Shown: positions 23,962-32,690, numbered from the stretch's first letter. The stretch: DNA of 32,757 nucleotides from an uncultured Acetatifactor sp. (GCA_910577185.1 CAJTLR010000016.1:1-32757), one strand, 5' to 3'. Program-made: numbers and translations. Notes: a model not told the origin generated them from the letters alone.

Positions 23962-26298
23962 ATGAATTTACCAAAAAGTTTTGTCAGCATCGCCGGAAAG
24001 TACGGGATCGGCAAAGACGACATCATTTTTGCGTCCATGGCTGATTTCGATGCGGAATACCGGTTCGCGGATTCCATTGTGGCGCTGACCAAAGACAGGC
24101 TGGCTGTGGCGGCATATCCTTACCGGGAGAAGTCGGAGCACAGATTCGGCGGTTACGGTGGCTGGCAGTTTGGGGAAGAGATGGCGAAAAAAGAGCTGAC
24201 GCTCATGGAGGAGCCGGCCATACAGATTTATGAGCTGTCAAGTATCGGCAGGATGGAAGTGATCAGGCAGGTGGCAGCCGGTGTGCTGCTGGCCGAAATT
24301 GACGGTGTGGAGCACAATATCTGTCATTTTTCCAACACAAGAATGGAGATGTTTCTGCGTCTGTGCAGTCTGCTGGAAAAGGTTAAAAAGGGAGAAGAGA
24401 TCTCGGAAGAAGACCTGAATGTGAAAAAAGGAAAGGAATGCTGTCCCAAATGCGGCATGATTTATCCTGACCAGGAGAGGAAAGTATGTCCCAAATGTAT
24501 GGATAAGAAATCCATTCTGCTGCGGGTGGTGTCGTATTTCAAGCCATATAAAAAGTATCTGGCGCTGATGATGTTCTGCTATCTGGGAACGGCGCTGCTG
24601 AATCTGGTATGGCCTTACCTGAGCGGAACGGTTCTCTATGACCAGGTTCTGGCCAGAAACGAGGACTTTCTCGCCATGCTCCGGATTCCCTCCGGACGTT
24701 TTGTGACAGCCCTGACCATGCTGGTGATCACCATGATTGTGACGAAAGTGATCATTCAGGCACTGGGAATCCTGCAGGGGGTGCTGACGGCCAGGATTGC
24801 ACCGGAAGTGGTGGGCACGCTGAAAAGCCAGGTGTTTACTTCCATGGGGCGGCTGTCCATCAGTTTTTACACCAAGAGGCAGACCGGCGGCCTGATGACC
24901 CGTGTGTCAGATGATGCGGAGGAGATATCTGCCTTCTTTATTGACGGTATTCCGTATTTCTTTATCAACATGGGAAATATCATTGCCACAAGTGTGATCA
25001 TGTTCTGCCTGAATCCCCTGCTGGCGCTGGTGTCCGTGATGCTGATGCCGCTGCTGGTGATCTTAAGTTATCGGATGGTACCGAGGCTCTGGCATTTTTA
25101 CGGCAAAAGGCATCGTGCCAACCGTCGTCTGAAAGGGCAGATGAACGAGAATTTCACCGGGGCCAGGGTGGTGAAGGCTTTTGGGCAGCAGGAGCAGGAG
25201 ATGACGCGTTTTTCCAAAAATAACAGAAAGGTGAAAAATGCGGAGCTGGATGTGGCCCGTTATGATATTAAGTTTTTTGCGCTGTATTTTGCAGTGGAAG
25301 ACACCATCAGCTTTCTGGTGTGGGTTGTGGGCGGCGCCCTGATGATCAGCGGGGCCAGTGTGGAAGTAGGTATGCTGCTCACATTCTCCGGCTATGTGGG
25401 ACAGCTCAAAGGCCCCCTGGAATTTTTTTCACGCAGTGTCCGCTGGTATACGGAATGTATGAATTCGGCACAGCGTATGTTTGAAATCATGGATGCGGTT
25501 CCGGAAGTAAAAGAAGTGCCGGATCCCCTGCGGCCGGACGAACTGAAGGGTGAGATCGAACTGAAAAACGTTACTTTCGGCTATGAAGCAAATAAACCGA
25601 TTTTAAAAAATATCAGTTTTCACGTAAATGCCGGCGAGGTGTTCGGCATTGTGGGTCGGTCCGGCGCGGGTAAGTCCACTCTGGTGAATCTGATCTCAAG
25701 GCTTTATGACGCCCAGGAGGGCGAGGTGCTGGTGGACGGAGTCAGCGTGAAGCAGTACGGATTCCGTGAACTGCGCAAAAATGTGGCAATGGTGTCCCAG
25801 GAAACTTATATTTTTATGGGAACCGTGGCGGAAAATATCGCTTATGCCAGGCCGGAGGCCACGCGGAAGGAAATTATCCAGGCTGCCGTCCAGGCCAATG
25901 CCCATGACTTTATCTGCAAAATGCCCGAAGGCTATGATACGCTTCTGGGTTCCTCCAGCCGGTCTCTCTCCGGCGGGGAGAAACAGCGTATTTCCATTGC
26001 CAGGGCCATTCTGGCAGATCCCAAGATACTGATTCTGGATGAGGCTACCTCAGCGGTCGACACGGAGACGGAACTTGCCATACAGAAATCGCTGGAGCGT
26101 CTGGAGAAGGGAAGGACCGTGCTGTCCATTGCCCACAGACTTTCCACCCTGCGCAATGCCACCCATCTGATTGTGCTGGATGATGGCAGACTGACGGAAT
26201 CCGGAACCCATGCGGAACTCCTTGCCAAGAAGGGAACCTATTATAAACTCAGCGAACTCCAGACAAAAGCACTGGCCATGAGAGGCCTGGAAGGCTGA
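23962..26298 (+). CDS. ABC exporter half-transporter with N-terminal zinc ribbon
   Basis: A 778-residue type IV ABC exporter half: membrane domain (about 185-480) joined to an ATPase domain. Walker A GRSGAGKST (565-573), signature LSGGE (669-673), Walker B with Asp693 and catalytic Glu694, and H-loop His725 are all intact. Before the membrane part it has about 155 residues of an unfamiliar, PH-like domain and a four-cysteine zinc ribbon, CPKCG and CPKC (Cys161, 164, 176, 179), which ordinary drug exporters lack. The start is ATG 23962, six bases after GGAGG. It is followed by a DUF1854 gene and a second exporter half of the same build, so the two halves probably form a heterodimer. The cargo is unknown. 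Confidence 0.93.
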   Translation: MNLPKSFVSIAGKYGIGKDDIIFASMADFDAEYRFADSIVALTKDRLAVAAYPYREKSEHRFGGYGGWQFGEEMAKKELTLMEEPAIQIYELSSIGRMEVIRQVAAGVLLAEIDGVEHNICHFSNTRMEMFLRLCSLLEKVKKGEEISEEDLNVKKGKECCPKCGMIYPDQERKVCPKCMDKKSILLRVVSYFKPYKKYLALMMFCYLGTALLNLVWPYLSGTVLYDQVLARNEDFLAMLRIPSGRFVTALTMLVITMIVTKVIIQALGILQGVLTARIAPEVVGTLKSQVFTSMGRLSISFYTKRQTGGLMTRVSDDAEEISAFFIDGIPYFFINMGNIIATSVIMFCLNPLLALVSVMLMPLLVILSYRMVPRLWHFYGKRHRANRRLKGQMNENFTGARVVKAFGQQEQEMTRFSKNNRKVKNAELDVARYDIKFFALYFAVEDTISFLVWVVGGALMISGASVEVGMLLTFSGYVGQLKGPLEFFSRSVRWYTECMNSAQRMFEIMDAVPEVKEVPDPLRPDELKGEIELKNVTFGYEANKPILKNISFHVNAGEVFGIVGRSGAGKSTLVNLISRLYDAQEGEVLVDGVSVKQYGFRELRKNVAMVSQETYIFMGTVAENIAYARPEATRKEIIQAAVQANAHDFICKMPEGYDTLLGSSSRSLSGGEKQRISIARAILADPKILILDEATSAVDTETELAIQKSLERLEKGRTVLSIAHRLSTLRNATHLIVLDDGRLTESGTHAELLAKKGTYYKLSELQTKALAMRGLEG

Positions 26299-26331
26299 GA
26301 AACAGACACAGCCGCAGATAAATGAACCGGT

Positions 26332-26375
26332 GGGAGAATTTTCAGATGTGTACTTAACAGCTGAAAATTACTCCC
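26332..26375 (+). other. long stem-loop between the ABC and DUF1854 genes
   Basis: GGGAG (26332-26336) and ATTTTCAG (26338-26345) pair with CTGAAAAT (26361-26368) and CTCCC (26371-26375), a 13-pair stem with a small internal loop. No T-run follows. It may protect or process the message and so set different levels of the three proteins. Confidence 0.6.
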
Positions 26376-26428
26376 CCCAAGGGCATGTACCTGTAGAGAC
26401 ATAAAATCACGAAAGGAATATGGAATAG

Positions 26429-27007
26429 ATGGAAGGACCGGAAAACAACAATATAGATCTGCTGAATTTGCAGGAATTCGATGAAGAAGCCCTGAAGCGG
26501 GAATCGGAAGAACTCCTGGAAATGCGTTTCCTGAACGGGGAGAACGCCACTTTTTCCAGGACAGCGGGCGGATTTATCGCATTGAAGACAGGGGAAAAGG
26601 AATATGCCAGAGTGGGAGTTTATCTGACATTTCCGCTGACCAATCCCGAAGAGTTTATCTCCATACGGGAGTCAGACGAGAAGGCAAAAGAGATCGGTAT
26701 GGTAGAAAAATTATCGCAGCTGCCCCAGGATCAGCAGGAAATGTTGCGGGAGCAGATCAAACTCCGCTATTTTATGCCTGTGATCACAAAAGTTCTGGAT
26801 GTGAAAGATGAGTACGGTTATGCCTACTGGAATGTGGTGACTACTTTCGGTGCATGCCGTTTTACCACCCAGATGAGCGGGAATGCCGTGATTCACCTGA
26901 GTGATTCCAGACTGCTGGTGACGGATATTGACGGAAACCGTTATGAGATTCCGGATTTCTACCAGCTGGGCGTTATGGAACGGAAAAAGCTGGATCTCTT
27001 TATTTAA
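26429..27007 (+). CDS. DUF1854 family protein
   Basis: A 192-residue soluble protein of the DUF1854 family. Matching blocks are LRYFMPVITKVLDVKDEYGY, YWNVVTTFGACRFTTQMSGN and the C-terminal LLVTDIDGNRYEIPDFYQLG. In proteobacteria DUF1854 genes are, to my knowledge, found beside ABC transporters, some in cyanophycin gene clusters; no cyanophycin genes are seen here. Its place between two ABC halves suggests a subunit or regulator of the exporter. The family has no proven biochemical role that I know of. The start has GAAAGGAA about nine bases upstream. Confidence 0.85.
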   Translation: MEGPENNNIDLLNLQEFDEEALKRESEELLEMRFLNGENATFSRTAGGFIALKTGEKEYARVGVYLTFPLTNPEEFISIRESDEKAKEIGMVEKLSQLPQDQQEMLREQIKLRYFMPVITKVLDVKDEYGYAYWNVVTTFGACRFTTQMSGNAVIHLSDSRLLVTDIDGNRYEIPDFYQLGVMERKKLDLFI

Positions 27008-27025
27008 AAGAAAGGCAGTCAATTT

Positions 27026-29248
27026 ATGAAACTATTATATACATTAAACGGGCAGCAAATGGACGCCCTGGGACTGGCGCCCGGGGAAGAACCCATGTAC
27101 TGTGTTCCCGTGGACCTGGAATTCGACAGCCGGAAAATGCAGGCCGTGGATGCCTATGCGCAGAAAATCTGGATTGTGGTGACCCAGGAACGTTTTCTGG
27201 TGCTGGACGGAGATACGGTTTCGGCGGCTTTCCTGCTGGACGAGTGTGAAAAAATCAAGTGCGAGCACCAGGTGCACAGCGGAATCATCACCGTGACAAA
27301 AAAAGACGGGGAAATGATCTGTGCGGCGCGTTTTTCCATGCGGCATATCGTCAGGGTTGCATATGTGGCCAGAGGCGCCCAGACCATACTGATGGCCCGC
27401 AGAACCGGGGAAAAGCCCGGCCAGGTGGAGAGCCTGGAATATGAAAAATACTGTGAAAAATGCGGCCGGGCACTGCCGGGGACAAGCAAGTGTCCTTACT
27501 GTGAAGGAAAACTGGATTTAGTTAAAAAATTTATGGCGCTCTGCGGCGATTACGTGGGAAAACTTCTGGTGATCTCCCTGCTCATGGTATTTTTATCGGC
27601 AATGGACCTGGCCATTCCCATGATACAGAGGGAATTCATCGATGGCGCGCTGACCACGGGAAAAGGAACCTGGACGGACTGGTGGATTTTCCTGGGCGCC
27701 ACACTTTCGCTGCTGGTGGCCCGTATCGTACTGGGCAATTTCCGGTACTGGCAGTGTATGTCCCTGGGCACTTCCCTGAGCATGACGCTTAGGCAGAAAC
27801 TTTATTACAAGATACAGTCTCTTTCCCTTTCCTTTATCAACAACAGAAAGCCGGGAGAGCTGTTGAACCGTGTCTCCCGGGATACCAGGCAGGTCCGCGA
27901 CTTTATGGAAGATGTGTTCGGAGACATGTTTTCCACTTTGCTTACCATGGTGGTATCTTTGGTAGTAATGTTTACCATCAGCTGGCAAATGACATTGATG
28001 TCCCTTGTGTTTATCGTGCTGGTGTTTGTGATTACCAGACTTTTCTGGCACCATATCCACACCATCTTTCATAAACAGTGGCTGAAATCGGACGATCTGG
28101 CCAGCAGTCTGCAGGATATTATCTCCGGCATGAGAGTGGTAAAATCTTTCGGAAAAGAAGAGCGGGAAGCTGCCCATTTCCGGAAAAAGACAGAGGAATT
28201 TGCAAAAATCAGTAAAAAGAACGAAACCTTCTGGGCAGTATTTTTTCCGATTCTGACATTTTTACTGGGCGCCGGTTCTTATATTGCGGTGTATTTCGGA
28301 GGACTGGATGTGCTGAAAGGAGATATGACTCTTGGCCAGCTGGTGCAGTTTATTACCTACTGTGGTTATCTGTTCGGACCCTTAAACTGGATGACACATA
28401 TGCCCAGAATGGTGATGCAGATGGTCACCAGCATGAACCGTATTTATGATGTGCTGGACGAGGAGCCGGTTATTGCCGACAAGGAGGACAGCAGGCAGTT
28501 TCCCATTCAGGGTGCGTTTACCTTTGAGCATGTGTCCTTTGGATACCATACGTATGAGCCGGTGCTGGAGGACATCAATTTTCAGGTAAATCCCGGGGAA
28601 ATGATCGGTCTGGTGGGTGCCTCCGGCACAGGGAAATCCACTTTGATCAATCTGATTATGCGGCTGTATGATGTGGACCAGGGAAAAATCACCATAGACG
28701 GGGTGGATATCCGGGACATTAACACTGAAAACCTGCATTCCCAGATCGGTGTGGTGCTCCAGGAGACATTCCTTTTCTCGGGCAGCATTCTGGCAAACAT
28801 CCGTTTTGCCAGGCAGGATGCGTCCCTGGCGGAGGTGATTCAGGCGGCCAAAGCGGCCAATGCCCACGATTTTATCTGCAAGACTCCGGATGGCTACAAC
28901 ACTTACGTGGGAGAGCACGGCTATAATCTCTCCGGCGGGGAACGGCAGAGGATTGCCATAGCCAGGGCGATTCTCAACAATCCCAGACTGTTGATTCTGG
29001 ACGAAGCCACGTCTGCCCTGGACACGGAAAGCGAATTCCTGATCCAGCAGGCCCTGGACCGGCTGGTAAAGGGCAGGACGACCTTTGCCATAGCCCACCG
29101 GCTTTCCACCCTGCGCAACGCTGACAGACTGGTGGTAATTGACAAGCATGGCATCGCCGAGATCGGCACACACAATGAGCTTCTGGAGAAAAAAGGAATT
29201 TATTACGGCCTGGTGACGGCACAGCTGAAGATGGCCGAAGGGAAATAA
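27026..29248 (+). CDS. second ABC exporter half-transporter with N-terminal zinc ribbon
   Basis: A 740-residue half exporter with the same unusual build as the first: an N-terminal PH-like domain (about 1-135), a four-cysteine ribbon CEKCG and CPYC (Cys143, 146, 156, 159), a six-helix membrane domain (about 175-470) and an ATPase domain. Walker A GASGTGKST (531-539), LSGGE (635-639), Asp659-Glu660 and His691 are all canonical, so both ATP sites of a heterodimer would be active. It starts 18 bases after the DUF1854 stop and ends the locus, 17 bases before a terminator-like hairpin. The two halves are clearly related but not near-identical. Confidence 0.93.
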   Translation: MKLLYTLNGQQMDALGLAPGEEPMYCVPVDLEFDSRKMQAVDAYAQKIWIVVTQERFLVLDGDTVSAAFLLDECEKIKCEHQVHSGIITVTKKDGEMICAARFSMRHIVRVAYVARGAQTILMARRTGEKPGQVESLEYEKYCEKCGRALPGTSKCPYCEGKLDLVKKFMALCGDYVGKLLVISLLMVFLSAMDLAIPMIQREFIDGALTTGKGTWTDWWIFLGATLSLLVARIVLGNFRYWQCMSLGTSLSMTLRQKLYYKIQSLSLSFINNRKPGELLNRVSRDTRQVRDFMEDVFGDMFSTLLTMVVSLVVMFTISWQMTLMSLVFIVLVFVITRLFWHHIHTIFHKQWLKSDDLASSLQDIISGMRVVKSFGKEEREAAHFRKKTEEFAKISKKNETFWAVFFPILTFLLGAGSYIAVYFGGLDVLKGDMTLGQLVQFITYCGYLFGPLNWMTHMPRMVMQMVTSMNRIYDVLDEEPVIADKEDSRQFPIQGAFTFEHVSFGYHTYEPVLEDINFQVNPGEMIGLVGASGTGKSTLINLIMRLYDVDQGKITIDGVDIRDINTENLHSQIGVVLQETFLFSGSILANIRFARQDASLAEVIQAAKAANAHDFICKTPDGYNTYVGEHGYNLSGGERQRIAIARAILNNPRLLILDEATSALDTESEFLIQQALDRLVKGRTTFAIAHRLSTLRNADRLVVIDKHGIAEIGTHNELLEKKGIYYGLVTAQLKMAEGK

Positions 29249-29265
29249 AGACGGTTAATAGTTTG

Positions 29266-29293
29266 ATACCCCGTTGCCTGCAGCGGGGTATTT
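29266..29293 (+). terminator. terminator candidate after the ABC locus
   Basis: ATACCCCG (29266-29273) pairs with CGGGGTAT (29284-29291) around a ten-base loop. The T-run after it is short (TTTG), so termination may be incomplete. Confidence 0.6.
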
Positions 29294-29338
29294 GACTGGT
29301 TGAGCCGGAAAATATGTTGGAAAAGCAGGAGGAAAGTA

Positions 29339-30118
29339 TCAGGCCCAAAATTCCTCCATTGTTTTATTAAATTCCTGCGGTACATCCATATTAACACAGT
29401 GCCCCGCATTTTCAAAAAGAACCACTTTGCAATCGGGTTCGCTGTTTTTCCATGCTTTGATTGCCTCCAATTCCATTGGAATATCAAATTTTCCGCATCC
29501 GATCAACAAAGGATAATCCCTTTGCCCGGTTTCATACTTGTTTACCATATGATGGAGCGCTGCCAGAAACATAAATGACTTTTTGGGAAAGAGTATATTC
29601 ATGTCATAAAAGTCATTTTGGGCCTGTGAAGTATACGCGGAAATTTTCTTGTTTGCTTTTGCAAACCATTTCACCGAAATGAATGCTTTCAGCATCATAA
29701 GCTTCTGTTTTGCACTATTTTCATTTTTCATTTTTCCGTCAAAATGATTGATATCATATCCTCCAAAGCAAGCCAGCGAGCTTACTGCGCAGGGATATTG
29801 ATTGGCAAAATCCTGTGCCAGGACTGCGCCCAATGAGACCCCCACGATATGTACTTTATCAATATTTTCGGTTTTTAAGATGTCGAATATCCACTTTGAC
29901 ATCTGATCTATCCGGTCACCTTTCCGGGTATCGGTTGACTGTCCGTGGCCAATGATATCAATGGCCAGGATATGATATTTATTCTCAAAGTATTCAAACT
30001 GTGCTTTAAACATATTGTGATTGACGAAAGCGGCATGGATAAAAAGTATCCATTCGTCCCGCCCGTTCCTGCTTACATAATATGTAATTGGTGAATCGGC
30101 TGATTTTATTGGCTTCAT
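29339..30118 (-). CDS. soluble alpha/beta hydrolase
   Basis: A 259-residue alpha/beta hydrolase without signal peptide. The nucleophile elbow is GVSLGA (Ser95), the likely acid is Asp212 (GCGKFDIP) and the base is His240 (NAGHCVN). The oxyanion region reads FIHAAF rather than the common HGxP, and DIIGHGQS is the typical strand after it. The substrate is unknown; esters or lactones are likely for this group. Base composition is clearly more AT-rich than in the genes to the left, which suggests more recent acquisition. Expression should come from a minus-strand promoter about 120 bases upstream. GGAG lies nine bases before the ATG. Confidence 0.9.
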   Translation of the reverse strand: MKPIKSADSPITYYVSRNGRDEWILFIHAAFVNHNMFKAQFEYFENKYHILAIDIIGHGQSTDTRKGDRIDQMSKWIFDILKTENIDKVHIVGVSLGAVLAQDFANQYPCAVSSLACFGGYDINHFDGKMKNENSAKQKLMMLKAFISVKWFAKANKKISAYTSQAQNDFYDMNILFPKKSFMFLAALHHMVNKYETGQRDYPLLIGCGKFDIPMELEAIKAWKNSEPDCKVVLFENAGHCVNMDVPQEFNKTMEEFWA

Positions 30119-30131
30119 TGTTGTCTGCTCC

Positions 30132-30287
30132 TCATTTCCCGGGAATTTTTTGATACCATGAAGTTGCCGGGGCCTTCCCCGCAGGCAGTTCTTTCATTGT
30201 TATTTTCTGCCACTTCCTCGCAAATGGTATATATTCATTATACTGCTCTTTTTCTGATTCAGTCAACACGGCAAACGCATGTGTCAA
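30132..30287 (-). other. possible small protein or gene remnant
   Basis: A minus-strand frame of about 50 codons with protein-like composition ends just before the hydrolase gene (C-terminal residues KAPATSWYQKIPGK). It begins at a TTG, 15 bases after an AAAGGAGG. It could be a real small gene or the C-terminal end of a lost one. I do not recognise the family, and the hydrolase promoter lies inside it. Confidence 0.25.
30237..30266 (-). promoter_or_regulatory. promoter of the soluble hydrolase gene
   Basis: On the minus strand TTGACT (30266-30261) and a perfect TATAAT (30242-30237) are 18 bases apart. The leader is about 110 bases long and carries a GC-rich inverted repeat (GGGGCCTTCCCC, near 30174). 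Confidence 0.75.
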
Positions 30288-30388
30288 TAAATTTTGAACA
30301 AGCCTCCTTTAAATAAGATTTGGTTGTGGAAAGAAAAGACCATGCCACAGAGACGGTTCGTGCCAGACCTTTTGCTAAATAAAACATT

Positions 30389-30416
30389 TTGTTTTCATTG
30401 CATTTTGATGTATAAT
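30389..30416 (+). promoter_or_regulatory. promoter candidate of the antitoxin gene
   Basis: TTGTTT (30389-30394) and a consensus TATAAT (30411-30416) with a 16-base spacer, 60 bases before the antitoxin ATG. Apart from this and the minus-strand elements, 30119-30475 holds nothing else I can identify. Confidence 0.5.
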
Positions 30417-30475
30417 CAGGTAGAATAAAAGGAATGATAAAATTATGATAGAATTAAGATAAGGAGGCGTGATGT

Positions 30476-30733
30476 ATGATACAGATCAGACCTGTTTCAG
30501 ACCTTAGAAATAAATTCCCGGACATTGAAAGGCTTGTGAATGAAGGAGAACCAGTATATCTTACAAAAAACGGATATGGTGCTATGGTGGTCCTCAGCCT
30601 GGACATGTATTCCCAGCTTACAGATGGCGTAGAGGCGGCACTGGACGAGGCAGACCGGGCAGCAGCGGAGAACAGCAGAAGAATGACCCATGAGGAAGTG
30701 TTTGGAAACTTGCGGGGGAAAATAAATGTATGA
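30476..30733 (+). CDS. Phd/YefM family antitoxin
   Basis: An 85-residue antitoxin. The N-terminal DNA-binding part reads IRPVSDLRNKFPDIERLVNEGEPVYLTKNGYGAMVV, cut here into the usual Phd/YefM blocks SDLRNKF and PVYLTKNG, followed by MYSQL and a charged toxin-binding tail. Such proteins neutralise a RelE/ParE-type toxin and repress their own operon. AAGGAGG lies eight bases before the ATG. The expected toxin gene begins inside its last codons but stops after 13 residues, so this antitoxin appears orphaned. Confidence 0.88.
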   Translation: MIQIRPVSDLRNKFPDIERLVNEGEPVYLTKNGYGAMVVLSLDMYSQLTDGVEAALDEADRAAAENSRRMTHEEVFGNLRGKINV

Positions 30734-30767
30734 TAAGAAATACAAGTTACGTTACCTGCCGATTTGA
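30726..30767 (+). pseudogene. remnant of a RelE/ParE-type toxin gene
   Basis: An ATG overlapping the antitoxin end by eight bases opens the reading MYDKKYKLRYLPI, the usual beginning of RelE/ParE toxins, and then meets TGA. The rest of the toxin (about 75-90 residues) is not found in any frame downstream; an AT-rich hairpin and a direct repeat begin at the break. Overlap with the antitoxin is typical of an intact pair, so loss of the 3' part is the simplest reading. Confidence 0.65.
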
Positions 30768-30819
30768 TTCTATTATAGATTTATGATAATAGAATCGTTT
30801 TTTGATTCTATTATAGATT
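30763..30819. repeat. 19-base direct repeat at the toxin break point
   Basis: TTTGATTCTATTATAGATT occurs at 30763-30781 and again at 30801-30819, exactly 38 bases apart. It begins within the last codons of the truncated toxin, so it may mark the deletion or insertion event. Confidence 0.8.
30766..30803 (+). terminator. rho-independent terminator after the antitoxin
   Basis: GATTCTATTAT (30766-30776) pairs perfectly with ATAATAGAATC (30786-30796) around a nine-base loop, followed by G and six T. The stem is AT-rich but long. Confidence 0.75.
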
Positions 30820-30880
30820 ATGGATTTATGCCGGCAGAGACTGCACGGCAATAGATTAGTTGAGGAAGGAAGTGGTCCGT

Positions 30881-32566
30881 ATGCCGCCAATCGTTTCCAT
30901 GGGAACACAGAGTTTTGAGAAGTTACGCCAGAATCATTCCTTTTATATAGATAAAACCCTGCTGATTCAGGAGTGGTGGGAAAGCCAGGATGATGTGACA
31001 CTGGTCACGCGTCCCCGCCGTTTTGGAAAAACCCTGAATCTGGATACACTGGAATGTTTTTTTTCAAATCAGTACGCCGGACGCAGCGACTTGTTTGAGG
31101 GCCTATCCATATGGGAACATGAAAAATACAGAAATCTTCAGGGCGGCTTTCCGCTTATTTTTCTGAGCTTTGCCACGGTAAAAGGAAATACCTACGAAAC
31201 AGCAAGGGAAGGGATTATACAGGTAATTATCAATTTATACACGAAATTCAGTTTTATGCTGCAGGGAGACAAACTGTGTGAGCGGGAAAAAGAATATTTC
31301 GATTACATGAAGACAGACATGTCCGATTCCATGGCAGCCATGTCGCTGCACCGGCTGTCCATCTGCCTGAACCGTTATTACGGTAAAAAAGTCATCATTC
31401 TGCTGGACGAATATGATACGCCCCTGCAGGAGGCATATGTGAACGGTTACTGGGACGATATGGCAGAATTCATACGAAGCCTTTTCAATGCTGCATTTAA
31501 GACGAACCCGTTCATGGAGCGGGCGTTTCTGACGGGCATTACGCGAATCAGTAAGGAATCGATTTTCTCGGATCTGAACAACCTGACCGTGGTAACCTCC
31601 GTTTCGGAAAAGTACCGTACTTGTTTTGGTTTTACCGAAGAGGAGGTATTCCACGCGCTGGATACTTTCGGAATGGCCGGGGAAAAAGAAGCGGTAAAAA
31701 ACTGGTATGATGGCTTTACCTTTGGCAGCCGGAGAGATATCTATAATCCCTGGTCCATTACCGGATTTCTGAAGGAAAAAATTTATAAGCCCTACTGGGC
31801 CAACTCCAGTTCCAACAATCTGGTAAATTTCCTGATCCGCAGCGGAACCCCGGGACTCAAAATGACAATGGAAGACCTGCTGGCGGGAAAGGCCCTGGTG
31901 ACGGAAATGGATGAGGAAATTGTGTATCACCAGCTGGGGAAAAAGCGGGGATCTGTGTGGAGCCTGCTTCTGGCAGGCGGCTATCTGCGGATAGAAGATA
32001 CATTTTTTGACCGGGAGACGGGAAATTTTAGCTATGCCCTGAAACTTACCAACAAAGAGGTTTCCGTAATGTTCCGCAATATGATCAGAGACTGGTTTGC
32101 AGGAGATGATGTGCCTTACAATGATTTTATCAGGGCAATGCTCAGGGGAAATTTGAGGGAAATGAATCTCTATATGAACCGGGTGGCGCTGGAAACCTTC
32201 AGCACATTTGATTCCGGAAAAAAGCCTTCGGCCGCATCAAATCCGGAACGCTTCTACCATGGTTTTGTTCTTGGGCTTATGGCCGAACTGACAGGAAAAT
32301 ACCTGATTACTTCAAACCGGGAAAGCGGATTCGGAAGATATGATGTCATGCTGGAACCAGTGAACCGGGAAGATTCCGCATTTGTGCTGGAGTTTAAGGT
32401 ACATGACCCGGAGGAGGAAAAATCCCTGGAAGATACCGTGAGAGCCGCCCTGGCACAGATAGAAGAGAGGGCATATGACACGCAGCTGACTGCAGGCGGC
32501 ATTCCGAAAAGCCGGATCCGGCATTACGGCTTTGCGTTTCAGGGAAAGAAAGTATTGATTGGATAA
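30881..32566 (+). CDS. AAA-ATPase-like / PD-(D/E)XK nuclease-like protein
   Basis: A 561-residue protein of a family abundant in gut Bacteroidetes and clostridia. The N-terminal AAA-ATPase-like domain has the diagnostic TRPRRFGKT (Walker A variant, 43-51) and VIILLDEYDTPL (Walker B, Asp176-Glu177). The C-terminal end has GRYDVML (Asp488) and VLEFKV (Glu504, Lys506), the pattern of a PD-(D/E)XK nuclease fold (often listed as DUF1703/PDDEXK_9). The biological role is not established; defence or mobile-element functions have been suggested. It starts at ATG 30881 after GAGGAAGGA; a TTG at 30860 is also in frame. Several similar copies per genome are common. Confidence 0.92.
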   Translation: MPPIVSMGTQSFEKLRQNHSFYIDKTLLIQEWWESQDDVTLVTRPRRFGKTLNLDTLECFFSNQYAGRSDLFEGLSIWEHEKYRNLQGGFPLIFLSFATVKGNTYETAREGIIQVIINLYTKFSFMLQGDKLCEREKEYFDYMKTDMSDSMAAMSLHRLSICLNRYYGKKVIILLDEYDTPLQEAYVNGYWDDMAEFIRSLFNAAFKTNPFMERAFLTGITRISKESIFSDLNNLTVVTSVSEKYRTCFGFTEEEVFHALDTFGMAGEKEAVKNWYDGFTFGSRRDIYNPWSITGFLKEKIYKPYWANSSSNNLVNFLIRSGTPGLKMTMEDLLAGKALVTEMDEEIVYHQLGKKRGSVWSLLLAGGYLRIEDTFFDRETGNFSYALKLTNKEVSVMFRNMIRDWFAGDDVPYNDFIRAMLRGNLREMNLYMNRVALETFSTFDSGKKPSAASNPERFYHGFVLGLMAELTGKYLITSNRESGFGRYDVMLEPVNREDSAFVLEFKVHDPEEEKSLEDTVRAALAQIEERAYDTQLTAGGIPKSRIRHYGFAFQGKKVLIG

Positions 32567-32572
32567 TGGAAT

Positions 32573-32630
32573 ACCCCCATACCCGGACGCAAAAGGCTTG
32601 TCCGGAGGAAGGGGGTGTTTCCTGTTTTTT
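32573..32630 (+). terminator. terminator after the AAA-ATPase-like gene
   Basis: An outer stem ACCCCC (32573-32578) / GGGGGT (32611-32616) encloses CCGGAC (32583-32588) / GTCCGG (32600-32605), followed by a T-rich tail ending in six T. Confidence 0.8.
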
Positions 32631-32643
32631 GCAGAAAAGAAAT

Positions 32644-32672
32644 TTTACAATCCCGGCATTTTGTGCTAGAAT
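32644..32672 (+). promoter_or_regulatory. promoter for a gene beyond the right edge
   Basis: TTTACA (32644-32649) and TAGAAT (32667-32672) have a 17-base spacer, and TGC precedes the -10 (extended type). Confidence 0.65.
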
Positions 32673-32690
32673 AGTCCGGAAAGCACAATT

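Noticed and set aside
23962..29248. Cyanophycin export or metabolism cluster
   Set aside because: DUF1854 suggests it, but no cyanophycin synthetase or cyanophycinase gene lies in the window.
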